Made by a program: the position numbers and the translations under genes. A stretch of DNA of 64,000 nt, from positions 180,433-244,432 of the forward strand of contig CALTTP010000002.1 of NCBI GenBank assembly GCA_943912255.1, read 5' to 3'. Positions 17,890 through 26,675 of this stretch are shown here, piece after piece. Each line of letters starts with the position of its first letter. Position 1 is the first letter of the stretch. The DNA is from an uncultured Peptoniphilaceae bacterium. Its GTDB lineage: Bacteria > Bacillota > Clostridia > Tissierellales > Peptoniphilaceae. The notes beneath the pieces are model-generated. The model saw only the letters and a list, made by a program, of their open reading frames with translations, had not been told where the DNA came from and made no database searches.

Positions 17890-19188
17890 CTAAGCTTCTT
17901 TGAAACTCACCATATTAACTAGTTTTTCTAAGGCTTTTCTTCTCTTTACAGTATCAGTTATAAAGTCGAAATCTCCTGACTCTTTAAGTGTCTTTTTAAA
18001 TCCTTCATCATCTTTTAATTCATATTGTTTAGCTAATTCAGCAATTTCTTTATCAATTTCTTCTTCAGTAGCTTCAATATTTTCTTTTTCAATAAAGGCA
18101 TCAAGAGCAAGTTCCCCTTTAACCTTCTTTTCAGAAGCAGGTCTCAATTCCTCTCTAGTTTTCTCCTCATTTGATTGAGAAATAGCGAAGAATTGTTCAG
18201 GGGTAATACCCATACCTTGAACTCTATATAGGAAGTTTTGGTATTCCCTATCCACTTCATTATCTATCATAGATTCAGGAATTTCTACATCCATAACATC
18301 TATTAAAGCTTCAACGGATTTGTTTTCCTTTTGAACTTGAATTGACTTCTCGTTCTCTTCTTCTAAGTCTATTTTTATATTATTTTTGTATTCTTCAAGA
18401 GTATCAAACTCAGATACATCTTTTACAAATTCATCATCTAATTCAGGCAATTCCTTTACTTGAATAGAATTTAATTTAACTTCAAAAATAACATTCTTTC
18501 CTGCAAGGGATTCTTCTTGATAATCTTCAGGGAAAACTACATCAACATCAAATTCTTCCCCAATTTTCTTACCAATAATTTGTTCTTCAAAACCAGGAAT
18601 GAAAGAACCTGAACCTATAACTAAATCATAATTATCTGCAGAACCACCTGGGAACTCTTCCCCTTCAAGCTTACCTACAAAGTCAATATTTGCTATATCG
18701 CCGTCTTCCACAGCTCTGTCATCTACAGATATCATTCTGGAATTTGACTCTAATTCAGAATCTATTACTCTTTGAATATCTTCATCCTTAACTTCCAATT
18801 TTTCAATCTCAGCACTTAAATTTGAATAGTCCCCTAATTTAACTTCTGGCATAACATCCACTTCAAATTTAAATTTAATTGGACTACCCTTTTCCAATTC
18901 ATCAATATCCACTTCTGGTTGAGCAACTGGTTTTAAATCCAGTTCATCAATAGCTTCTTCATAAGCATCTGGTAAAAGTAAATTTATGGCGTCTTCATAA
19001 AAAACTTCTACTCCATAGTTAAGTTCTACGATTTTTCTAGGTACTTTACCCTTTCTAAATCCTGGTACAGAAAATCTATTTTTATTCTTAATATAGGCTT
19101 TTTGAATCGCTTCCTCAAATTGACTACTAGGAAGTTCTACAGTAAAAACAGCCCTATTTTTTTCCTTGCTTACTAAAACAGCACTCAT
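17890..19188 (-). CDS. tig: trigger factor
   Basis: Trigger factor is the ribosome-bound folding helper and prolyl isomerase. The 432-residue protein has the N-terminal ribosome-binding domain with the signature loop FRKGKVPRKI (about residues 43-52), an FKBP-type domain at about 150-245 (the DGDIANIDFVGKLEGEEFPGG stretch), and a long helical, acidic C-terminal chaperone part. It is the first gene of tig-clpP-clpX. The upstream spacer of about 70 bases should hold the promoter. Confidence 0.95.
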   Translation of the reverse strand: MSAVLVSKEKNRAVFTVELPSSQFEEAIQKAYIKNKNRFSVPGFRKGKVPRKIVELNYGVEVFYEDAINLLLPDAYEEAIDELDLKPVAQPEVDIDELEKGSPIKFKFEVDVMPEVKLGDYSNLSAEIEKLEVKDEDIQRVIDSELESNSRMISVDDRAVEDGDIANIDFVGKLEGEEFPGGSADNYDLVIGSGSFIPGFEEQIIGKKIGEEFDVDVVFPEDYQEESLAGKNVIFEVKLNSIQVKELPELDDEFVKDVSEFDTLEEYKNNIKIDLEEENEKSIQVQKENKSVEALIDVMDVEIPESMIDNEVDREYQNFLYRVQGMGITPEQFFAISQSNEEKTREELRPASEKKVKGELALDAFIEKENIEATEEEIDKEIAELAKQYELKDDEGFKKTLKESGDFDFITDTVKRRKALEKLVNMVSFKEA

Positions 19189-19260
19189 AATATTCCTCCA
19201 TTGTAATTAAAGTATTCACATTGAAATAGTATACCATATTTCATCAAAATATGCACAAAT

Positions 19261-19288
19261 CAAGCACTCAAATTTTTTTGAGTGCTTG
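19261..19288 (-). terminator. terminator after the cell-wall amidase gene
   Basis: CAAGCACTCA pairs with TGAGTGCTTG around an A/T-rich loop just after the amidase stop. The T-run after the stem is short on the minus strand, so efficiency is uncertain. Confidence 0.55.
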
Positions 19289-19300
19289 AATAAAATTAAA

Positions 19301-21652
19301 CTATTTTGTAAGGCCAAAATATCTAGCTATGGTCTTTGCCATATTTGCAGCTAATACTTCAGCATTTTTTTCATATTTTAATATATCATCCATATTATCG
19401 TGGAAACAATGCTCTATTAACATACCAGCTGATGCTTTGTTGTTTCTTAAAACTCCATAGAAGTTTGATTTAGGATCAACACCATCAGTGTTATCACCAT
19501 AATATCTATATTTCACACCACGATTTCCAATTCCTAAAGTGGAAGATATAGTCTTAGTTAATTCGCGAGCAAGAGTTGTAGCTCTTCTATCCACATCTTC
19601 ATAGATTTCTACACCACTGGCTTTTTTATTTGCAGCATTTGTATGAAGGGATATGAATAGATTGTGGTTAGCACCTAGGTTTCCTCTAGTAGCAAGTCCT
19701 GGATCTTTCCATATACTGCTTCTAGTAGTATTAACTTCTATGCCATATTTTCTTAACTCTTTGGCTAATAAAAGTGAAAAATGATAATTTCCATCACCTT
19801 CATTATTCCATCTAGGACCAACATATCCTCTATTGTGAGCTGCTCCTGCACCATGGCCAGGATCAAGCATTATTCTTACTTTTCCTGTAGGTTTTTGATT
19901 TCCTGTAACATCTAACACATCAGATGTATTATAGAGTTGGTTTAAATAACCCTTCATATTGTTTATAAACTTATCAGAAACCCAGTCATTACCACCATAT
20001 ATATTGGTAGTTTTAACTTTAGTTTTTTGTATATAAATCTTAAGTCCACTACTTAAGTTATCATCATTAACCAAAATAGTAGCTTGATTTTTTAATCCAC
20101 TAACTGGACCAGAAGTCAAACTATCTACAAATTCTCTACCAGTTGCAATTCCTAATCCATTGGCAGCTGGAAAATATTTATTCGCAATAGCTAAGGATGT
20201 ATCATATCTAGATCTACCAGAAACCCTTACAACATTTTTACCTAAGGTTCTTAAAAATGTTACTACAGACTCATTTACAGTAGAGTCTCCACCAACGATA
20301 ATCACATTTGCAAATCCACTACTACTAATATAATTCTTTACAACATTAGGTACAGATTTTTGAAAAGTATAAAGTATTGGATATCCCTTATTAGCCGATA
20401 AAGCCGAAGCTGATAGGGAGTCTGGTAAACTATCCTTACTAGAAAGGATGATAGTGTTAGTTTTTCTTATACTTTGTGATTGAGAAGAAACTTTAACAGA
20501 AGTTCCCTCATCACTTCCTCCATCTAGAACTTGAACTTGTAAGCCCATCCCTTTTAATTCAGATAAAGCCTTGGAAGAAACCTTAGATTCTCCACCAATA
20601 ACAAAGACTTTTCCAGCATTTAATCTTTTTATTTCAGCTTTTGTAGATGAGTTTAATTGTCCTTTTTCAGTTATCAATATAGGACCATTTAAACTACCAG
20701 CTAAAGAAGAGCCCATCAAAATATCATTAGGTGAATCTCCATTTGCAAGTACTATGGACTTAGCACTGGAAAACTTACTCTTTGATACACTTACAGCTGT
20801 TTCATATCTGCTTCTACCAGATAGTCTATTTACATTAACTACAGCTGAAGTAGATGATTCTCCACTTAATTCATTTTCATTATCATTACTAACAGAGGAA
20901 AGGGTCATCATTTGATTTTCCTCATTTGATTCAGATAGATTCAAATCTTCTTTATTAGTGTAATCAGAAAGCAATTTTAAACCTAAACTCTTGGAATATG
21001 ATCCAACTTTTAAAGTTAAATTGTAATCTCCAGCAGGTAAATAAGTATCTTCTTCAACGCCTAAAGAGGAAGATAGACCATTATTGTAAATATTAAAAGT
21101 AGAGGCGTTACTTCCTGAATTTATTGAAACTTCAACTTCAGCATATTCACCATCCACATCATAACCAATAATTGTAGAAAGCAAACTTTCTAAATCCTCT
21201 CCTATTATTGAAGACTTTTCTTCAACAACATCAGTTGATACAAATCCGGAAGATTCTCCTGTCATCTCTTCTAAATTATCATAAATATCAACGGATAATT
21301 CATTTTCATCTACTTGACCATCAATGGTCTCTTGTACTAAATTCCAACTACCTGATAGATCAAAGTTCATTTCAAAGTAATAGAGGCCAGTATCATCGTT
21401 GTATTTAGAAGTAAATTCTCTAAATTCATCATTTTCATTTTTAAATACGACCTTAGAACCATCACCTATCGTTCCTAATCTACTATCTTTAATATAAAGA
21501 GGCTTATCCTTTAATCCCTTTATACTACTTATATTCACCGGCTTGTCTTGGGCCTTAGAAACTGTACCAAGACCTCCTATAGAAAATACCGTTATGAATA
21601 AAATAGAAATAGCCATTAAAATCGACATAAATTTAATTGATTTTTTGTTCAT
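19301..21652 (-). CDS. secreted N-acetylmuramoyl-L-alanine amidase with CWB2 cell-wall-binding repeats
   Basis: This 783-residue exported autolysin-like enzyme starts with a signal peptide (MNKKSIKF, a hydrophobic core, cleavage near VSKAQ). Two N-terminal beta-rich regions of about 200 residues follow. About residues 275-550 hold three CWB2 (PF04122) repeats, marked by RLSGRSRYETAVSVSK, VFVIGGES and RVSGRSRYDTSLAIA. The C-terminal Amidase_3 domain has the zinc ligands His in MLDPGHGAG, Glu in WNNEGDG and His in FISLHTNAA, and the catalytic Glu in LIEHCFHD. I take the ATG at 21652 after AAGGAG, eight codons inside the longest frame. CWB2 proteins attach to wall polymers in Clostridia. A direct-repeat operator lies upstream. 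Confidence 0.92.
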   Translation of the reverse strand: MNKKSIKFMSILMAISILFITVFSIGGLGTVSKAQDKPVNISSIKGLKDKPLYIKDSRLGTIGDGSKVVFKNENDEFREFTSKYNDDTGLYYFEMNFDLSGSWNLVQETIDGQVDENELSVDIYDNLEEMTGESSGFVSTDVVEEKSSIIGEDLESLLSTIIGYDVDGEYAEVEVSINSGSNASTFNIYNNGLSSSLGVEEDTYLPAGDYNLTLKVGSYSKSLGLKLLSDYTNKEDLNLSESNEENQMMTLSSVSNDNENELSGESSTSAVVNVNRLSGRSRYETAVSVSKSKFSSAKSIVLANGDSPNDILMGSSLAGSLNGPILITEKGQLNSSTKAEIKRLNAGKVFVIGGESKVSSKALSELKGMGLQVQVLDGGSDEGTSVKVSSQSQSIRKTNTIILSSKDSLPDSLSASALSANKGYPILYTFQKSVPNVVKNYISSSGFANVIIVGGDSTVNESVVTFLRTLGKNVVRVSGRSRYDTSLAIANKYFPAANGLGIATGREFVDSLTSGPVSGLKNQATILVNDDNLSSGLKIYIQKTKVKTTNIYGGNDWVSDKFINNMKGYLNQLYNTSDVLDVTGNQKPTGKVRIMLDPGHGAGAAHNRGYVGPRWNNEGDGNYHFSLLLAKELRKYGIEVNTTRSSIWKDPGLATRGNLGANHNLFISLHTNAANKKASGVEIYEDVDRRATTLARELTKTISSTLGIGNRGVKYRYYGDNTDGVDPKSNFYGVLRNNKASAGMLIEHCFHDNMDDILKYEKNAEVLAANMAKTIARYFGLTK

Positions 21653-21686
21653 CTCTAACTCCTTTTCATCTCCCAAATATAATTCA

Positions 21687-21768
21687 ATTATATATCAAAG
21701 GTATCATCTAATCCAATTTAGAGGCATATTTGATAAAATTTATTAGTTTTTTGTAACTTTTTTGTAAC
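21687..21768 (-). promoter_or_regulatory. probable promoter and WalR/PhoP-like direct repeat of the amidase gene
   Basis: A -35-like TTGGAT (21711-21716, minus strand) and a TATAAT (21687-21692) are 18 bases apart, upstream of the amidase start. On the plus strand TGTAAC-N5-TGTAAC covers 21752-21768, matching the TGTWAH-N5-TGTWAH box bound by WalR, an OmpR-family regulator of autolysin genes. The box points away from the gene. The rest of the 358-base spacer to the tRNA (21769-21974) is AT-rich, and I see no gene in it. Confidence 0.5.
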
Positions 21769-21974
21769 ATTTGAAAAGACGATATGAGGATTTTTCCAAA
21801 AAAATGAAGGTGAATATTAGATTTAAATTAAATTTAAGAAAAGTTATTATGAATAAGACCTTAAGATACAGTCCTATTAGCTTAATTAAAAAAGATAATA
21901 CAGTCTTCAAAAAGATAACTATTTAAATATCCTTTACCCACTTAATGCTTAAATAGGATCTTAAAAATTGCAAA

Positions 21975-21999
21975 TAAAAAAACGTCTTTGATAAGACGT
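21975..21999 (-). terminator. terminator after tRNA-Pro
   Basis: On the minus strand ACGTCTT-ATCA-AAGACGT is followed by seven T. It lies 12 bases after the tRNA 3' end. Confidence 0.85.
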
Positions 22000-22010
22000 C
22001 TTTAAAATAT

Positions 22011-22087
22011 TGGTCGGGGTGAGAGGATTTGAACCCCCGGCCCCATGGTCCCAAACCACGTGCGCTACCGGACTGCGCCACACCCCG
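22011..22087 (-). tRNA. tRNA-Pro (anticodon UGG)
   Basis: The minus strand gives a 77-base cloverleaf. The acceptor stem CGGGGTG pairs with CACCCCG, the anticodon loop is TTTGGGA with anticodon TGG, the T loop is GTTCAAATC, and CCA is encoded at the 3' end. It stands alone and is followed by its own terminator. Confidence 0.97.
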
Positions 22088-22348
22088 AAATGTCATCGCC
22101 AACTGACGACTATTATAGTATAGCATACATAAAATATAATGCAAGCCTTTTTTGAAATTTTTTTAAACTTATTTTAATTTTCTTATCTATGCACTGGGAA
22201 TGCAAAGAAAATATTAATATAAGTTTAAATTTAGGTAAGATTTTTTAAATAGATTACCTCTTTTTTGGTACAGTGAATATTCTACTATAAAAATCGAAAA
22301 TTGCCAAGTCCCAGATATTTATATATAATAATTTAGTACGAAAGAAAG

Positions 22349-23041
22349 TTGGTGTTTAAAATTAAAAAATTAGGTATAATCGGAGGAATGGGTCCTTTAG
22401 CTACAGTTCGTTTCTTTGAACGCATTGTTAATAATACAAAAGCCAAAAGAGATCAGGACCATATAGATATTGTTATACTAAATCACTCCTCCCTGCCAGA
22501 TAGAACAAGAATAATCTCTGAAAAAAAATACGATATCTTTTTAAAGGAGATAAAAAAAGATTTCGATATTTTGAATCAAATAAATGTGGATAATATTGTA
22601 ATACCTTGCAATACAAGTCATTTTTTTATAGACGAATTTAAAAAGATGACCAATATAAATATTATAAATATGGTAGAAGAGACTGTCTCCTATATTGCTA
22701 ATTCAACAGATTTTAAAAAAATAGCTGTATTGGGAACTTTAGGCACACTCAATTCTAAGGTTTATGATAGGTATATAGATAAGTATCAGTTAGAAAATTA
22801 TACTTTAACTGAGGAGCAAAAAGCTCTTACCATGGATACTATTTACAATGTTAAAGAAAAGTCTATTATACAGTCTAAGGACTTAGAAGAGATGATTTTG
22901 ACTTTAAATAATCACAAAGTCATGCCAATACTTGCCTGTACTGAGCTAAGTTGTTTAGAATTTAATAACAAAGATTTAAAATATATTGATGCCATGGACA
23001 TATTGACTTCCAAGGCAATTGAAAAATCCATAGAAATTTAA
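22349..23041 (+). CDS. aspartate/glutamate racemase family protein
   Basis: The 230-residue protein belongs to the cofactor-independent aspartate/glutamate racemase family. Both catalytic cysteines are visible, in VIPCNTSHFF (first domain) and LACTELS (second domain). The N terminus IIGGMGPLAT is the family's substrate-binding loop. Amino-acid racemases of this type make D-Asp or D-Glu, or convert related acids; the exact substrate is not shown by the sequence. Start is either TTG at 22349 or GTG at 22352; both are weak and the ribosome-binding site (GAAAG) is poor. The broken YczE-like gene follows after 44 bases. Confidence 0.85.
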   Translation: MVFKIKKLGIIGGMGPLATVRFFERIVNNTKAKRDQDHIDIVILNHSSLPDRTRIISEKKYDIFLKEIKKDFDILNQINVDNIVIPCNTSHFFIDEFKKMTNINIINMVEETVSYIANSTDFKKIAVLGTLGTLNSKVYDRYIDKYQLENYTLTEEQKALTMDTIYNVKEKSIIQSKDLEEMILTLNNHKVMPILACTELSCLEFNNKDLKYIDAMDILTSKAIEKSIEI

Positions 23042-23085
23042 AAAACAGTAAGTTTTTAAATATTTTAACACTTTAGGAGTCCAAT

Positions 23086-23699
23086 GTGAAGGATAAAAAA
23101 TTACTTAGAAAAATATGCTTCTCACTTTTGGGAATTGTGATTTTATGCCTTGGGGTAAGTCTTCTAAATATAAGAAATGTTGGAGTCGACCCCTATTCAG
23201 CTTTTAATATCTCTTTAGGAGATTTTTTTAGAATCTCTTTAGGTAATTTTCAACTTACCATGAATATTCTAATGCTAATTATTTTAATGATATTTGGCAG
23301 GAAATTTTTAGGGTTAGGAACCCTATTTAGTATGGTGTTGATTGGATATAATGTGGAATTTTTTACAAAGACTTTAACGGCCACAATAGTATATCGTGAA
23401 ACCCTCTTTACTAAAATTTTTTCTTAACCATAGGGTCAATATTTTTTTCTTTAGGAATTGCCCTATACATTTTAGCAGATCTGGGCGTTTCACCCTATGA
23501 TGGATTAACCCTTTTATTGGAATCCAAAACTGACTTAAAATATAAATTTATTCGTCTAATACAAGACTGTTTATTTATGATTATTGCATTACTTTTTAAA
23601 GGTCCAATTGGTATAGGCACTATTGTAAGCGCCTTTTTTACTGGACCACTAATAGATATGTGGTTTAAAATTCTATCAAAATCAATAAAATCTAAATAG
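23086..23699 (+). pseudogene. YczE/YitT-type membrane protein, frameshifted
   Basis: Two open pieces (23086-23427 and a second frame to 23699) together encode a 204-residue integral membrane protein of the YczE/YyaS type. The signature GVDPYSAFN in the first half is repeated as LGVSPYDGLTL in the second half, as expected for the family's internal duplication. The first piece runs into TAA just after a run of six T at 23417-23422. Adding one T restores a continuous frame through LTIGSIFFSLGIALYILADLG. Translation starts at GTG after TTTAGGAG. The break may be a real mutation, a slippage-controlled switch or a sequencing error. The function of the family is unclear. Confidence 0.75.
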
Positions 23700-23711
23700 C
23701 TTTCAACTAAA

Positions 23712-23749
23712 AAAGGCCCCTATCCCTAACTTAAGGAATATGGGTCTTT
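23712..23749. terminator. imperfect bidirectional terminator
   Basis: AAAGGCCC pairs with GGGTCTTT, with further weak pairing (CTATCC with GGAATAT) inside. A/T-rich flanks on both sides make it usable by the YczE-like gene and by mtnN, which converge here. Confidence 0.5.
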
Positions 23750-23795
23750 ATTCTTTCAATCATTTTTGACTCTAAGATATAGTCCTCTTTGGTTC

Positions 23796-24491
23796 TTATT
23801 CTTTAAATTCAATGAATTTTAGCGTTAATTCCGCTGCTCTTTTACCAGCAACATATTCAAATCTATCATAATCTTCATCTCCAGAACTATCGGCTAGATC
23901 TGAAATTGATCGTATTACAAGAAATTTAATATCATTCAAAAAGCAGACATGGGCAATGGCTGCCCCTTCCATTTCAACACATAGAGCATTGAAATCACTT
24001 TTTAGTCTATTTTTAACTTCAGTGTCTACTACAAATTTATCCCCTGTAATAATCAATCCTTCAGAATAATTTTTATCTGGAATAATAGATTCAAATTTCT
24101 TCAATAGATTGGTATCTGCTTTAAAAGTCCTTACAAAGGGAGAATATTTTTCCAGTAATCTTAGTTCATAATCATGGTATGTCAATTCTTTTCCAATTAC
24201 TAAGTCCAAATGTTTTAGCCTACTATCTAAGGCCCCTGCAATTCCTGAGTTGATTATAATATCAGGATGATATCTATCAATAAGACCTTGACATAACATA
24301 GCCCCATTTACTTTGCCAACCCCAGAATCAGTAAATATTACCTTATTGCCTTTATAATTACCTTCAAAGACCTTTCTTTTGCAAATACTAACAGTATTTT
24401 CAATATCGATCTCCTCTTTGAAAAATCCTATTTCCGATTCCATAGCACAGATAATTATAATAGTCTTTTCCTTGGAAGAATTTAAAAGCAT
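23796..24491 (-). CDS. mtnN: 5'-methylthioadenosine/S-adenosylhomocysteine nucleosidase
   Basis: MtnN cleaves adenine from MTA, SAH and 5'-deoxyadenosine, recycling products of SAM use. The 231-residue protein has the PNP/UDP fold marks: CAMESEIGFF with the catalytic-type Glu, NSGIAGAL, CVEMEGAAIAHVC and the catalytic Asp in RSISDLAD. It overlaps the upstream degV gene by ten bases, so the two are coupled. Confidence 0.93.
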   Translation of the reverse strand: MLLNSSKEKTIIIICAMESEIGFFKEEIDIENTVSICKRKVFEGNYKGNKVIFTDSGVGKVNGAMLCQGLIDRYHPDIIINSGIAGALDSRLKHLDLVIGKELTYHDYELRLLEKYSPFVRTFKADTNLLKKFESIIPDKNYSEGLIITGDKFVVDTEVKNRLKSDFNALCVEMEGAAIAHVCFLNDIKFLVIRSISDLADSSGDEDYDRFEYVAGKRAAELTLKFIEFKE

Positions 24492-25312
24492 ACAACTATT
24501 CCTCCACTATTGGCATAAACAGAGGCTAATAATCCTGTTTCTATAATTTGAATACTCTTAAATTTGTATTTGTGCTCTATGGCCTTTTTAAGTTTTAAAG
24601 CTGTATCTAGGGCGTCACAATGGGAGATAACAAGATTTCTATCGTCTAATTTATCCTCCATACCTATTGCTTCCACCAATTTGTTCAAAGCATTCATCTG
24701 ACCTCTAGTCTTGGCAAAAACTTGTATTTCCCCATCAACACCCTGCATTACAGGCTTAAAGGATAGGAATTTAGCTATAGTACCAGTAAGCTTAGACATC
24801 CTTCCATTTTTAATAAGGTTGTCGAAATCGTCTAAGATAAAATAGGACTTCATATTGGAAATAAAATCCTCAACTTCTGAAACTATTTCTTCAAAACTTA
24901 AACTTTTATCTATCATCTCTTGAATTTTTAAAGCTATGATTGTCTCTCCAGATGAAGCTGATTTAGAGTCGAAAACATGAATTTTTGCATCTACTTCCTC
25001 TAAAAACATATTTTTTGCTAATACAGCATTATTATAAGTTCCACTTAACTTTTGAGAAATAGTAATTACTAATATTTCCTTGAAATCTTTGAACTTTTCT
25101 ATAAAAAGATTTGGCGACGGAGCCGCTGATCTTACAGGATTAGAACTAGATTTCATTTTTTTCATAAAGTTTTTCTTATCCACATCAGGAGTATCTAAAA
25201 TAGTATCCCCATCTATATCAATATTAAAAGGAACTATTTCTATATTTAGTCTTTTTTTAAGTTCTTCGGTTAAATCGCATCCCGAATCAGCTACTATAAG
25301 TCTTTTATTCAT
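24482..25312 (-). CDS. DegV family fatty-acid-binding protein
   Basis: DegV proteins (FakB type) hold a fatty acid for phosphorylation by a FakA-type kinase, or serve other lipid-binding roles. The 276 residues show the N-terminal DSGCDLTEEL, the loop with S-A-A-P-S-P, and KLSGTYNNAVLAK, all typical of the family. C-terminal VISHCDALDTA and the final GGIVVCF tail also fit. It lies nine bases after glmM and overlaps mtnN by ten bases. No fakA is in the window. Confidence 0.88.
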   Translation of the reverse strand: MNKRLIVADSGCDLTEELKKRLNIEIVPFNIDIDGDTILDTPDVDKKNFMKKMKSSSNPVRSAAPSPNLFIEKFKDFKEILVITISQKLSGTYNNAVLAKNMFLEEVDAKIHVFDSKSASSGETIIALKIQEMIDKSLSFEEIVSEVEDFISNMKSYFILDDFDNLIKNGRMSKLTGTIAKFLSFKPVMQGVDGEIQVFAKTRGQMNALNKLVEAIGMEDKLDDRNLVISHCDALDTALKLKKAIEHKYKFKSIQIIETGLLASVYANSGGIVVCF

Positions 25313-25321
25313 AAATACCTC

Positions 25322-26665
25322 CTAGGAGAATTTAGACTCGATTAAAGAGGCTAATTTATTGGCTTCTTCCTCTAAAACTTTCAAGTCCTTCCCTTCTATC
25401 ATCACCCTAATTAAAGGTTCTGTTCCCGATGGTCTAATAAGAACTCTTCCCTGTCCATTAAAGATACCTTCAACTCTTTGAATCTCTCTTTGAACTTGGT
25501 CATCTAATTCATATAATTTTTTATTCTCATTTCTAACTTTTGCATTTACTAAAACTTGAGGGTAGGTTGTCATAATATTATTTAACTCTGACATTTGTTT
25601 TTTAGTTTTCACCAAGACTTCCATAAGCATTAAAGATGATAAAACTCCATCACCTGTAGTGGCAAAATCTTTGAAAATAATATGACCAGACTGCTCACCA
25701 CCAAGAGAATATCCTTCTTTGGTCATCATTTCCAATACATACCTATCTCCTACAGCAGCTTTAAGTAGTTGAATATCCTTTGATTTGCAAAATTCATCAA
25801 GGCCGATATTGGTCATTACAGTTCCTACAACCCCATTGTTCTCCAACTTTCCAATTTCTTTAAGATGTAGAGATAATATCGCTAAAAAGTGGTCTCCATC
25901 TAATAGATTACCCTTTTCATCTACGGTAATAAGCCTATCTCCGTCTCCATCATATGCAAACCCAATATGGCATTGATTATTTACAACAGTTTCTTGTAAT
26001 TTCTTAGGATGGGTTGATCCACAATTGTCATTTATATTGATTCCATTAGGCTCTGTATTAATAGCTATTACTTCTGCCCCCAGTTCTTTAAATACTTCAG
26101 GTGCTACCTTAAATGTGGCTCCATTACCACAATCAAGAGCTATTTTATAGCCTTCAAAACCCGTTGAAACCAGGCCTTTTAAATATTCCTTATAGTGGTC
26201 TACAGCTCTTTCTTCAAAACTGACCCTGCCCATTTCTTCGCCAAAAGGTCTTTCATTAATGGATTTGTAATTGTCGATTAAATCCTCAATATCATTTTCT
26301 ACTTCGTCAGGAAGTTTAAAACCATCCTTGCCAAAGTACTTTATCCCATTATATTCAAAGCTATTATGAGAAGCGGAAATTACAATTCCTGCCTCTGCCT
26401 TATACTTTAATGTCAAATGCGCCACAGCAGGAGTTGGAATAACTCCCAGTAATTTAACATCATAACCCATGGAATTATAGCCAGCAACAAGGGCACTTTC
26501 CAACATATCTCCTGAAATTCTAGTATCCTTACCTATAACTATCAACTTGTTATGGTCTTCTTTCAATCTGCAAGCAGAAGCTCTAGCCAATTTAAAAGCT
26601 AACTCAGGAGTAAGTTCAGTATTAGCTACCCCTCTTATGCCGTCTGTTCCAAAATATCTACCCAT
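25322..26665 (-). CDS. glmM: phosphoglucosamine mutase
   Basis: GlmM converts glucosamine-6-phosphate to glucosamine-1-phosphate for peptidoglycan. The 447 residues show MGRYFGTDGIRG at the start, the phospho-serine motif VISASHNSFEYNG (Ser99), the metal loop AYDGDGDR, the sugar-binding GGEQSGH and the phosphate-binding RPSGTEPLIRVM. I take the ATG at 26665 after GGAGGAAAA, six codons inside the longest frame. It follows cdaA and cdaR, the conserved Firmicute order in which GlmM modulates the cyclase. Confidence 0.96.
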   Translation of the reverse strand: MGRYFGTDGIRGVANTELTPELAFKLARASACRLKEDHNKLIVIGKDTRISGDMLESALVAGYNSMGYDVKLLGVIPTPAVAHLTLKYKAEAGIVISASHNSFEYNGIKYFGKDGFKLPDEVENDIEDLIDNYKSINERPFGEEMGRVSFEERAVDHYKEYLKGLVSTGFEGYKIALDCGNGATFKVAPEVFKELGAEVIAINTEPNGININDNCGSTHPKKLQETVVNNQCHIGFAYDGDGDRLITVDEKGNLLDGDHFLAILSLHLKEIGKLENNGVVGTVMTNIGLDEFCKSKDIQLLKAAVGDRYVLEMMTKEGYSLGGEQSGHIIFKDFATTGDGVLSSLMLMEVLVKTKKQMSELNNIMTTYPQVLVNAKVRNENKKLYELDDQVQREIQRVEGIFNGQGRVLIRPSGTEPLIRVMIEGKDLKVLEEEANKLASLIESKFS

Positions 26666-26675
26666 TTTTCCTCCA

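Noticed and set aside
21923..22144. A minus-strand open frame across the tRNA-Pro gene
   Set aside because: It runs through the tRNA and its terminator and is a chance frame.
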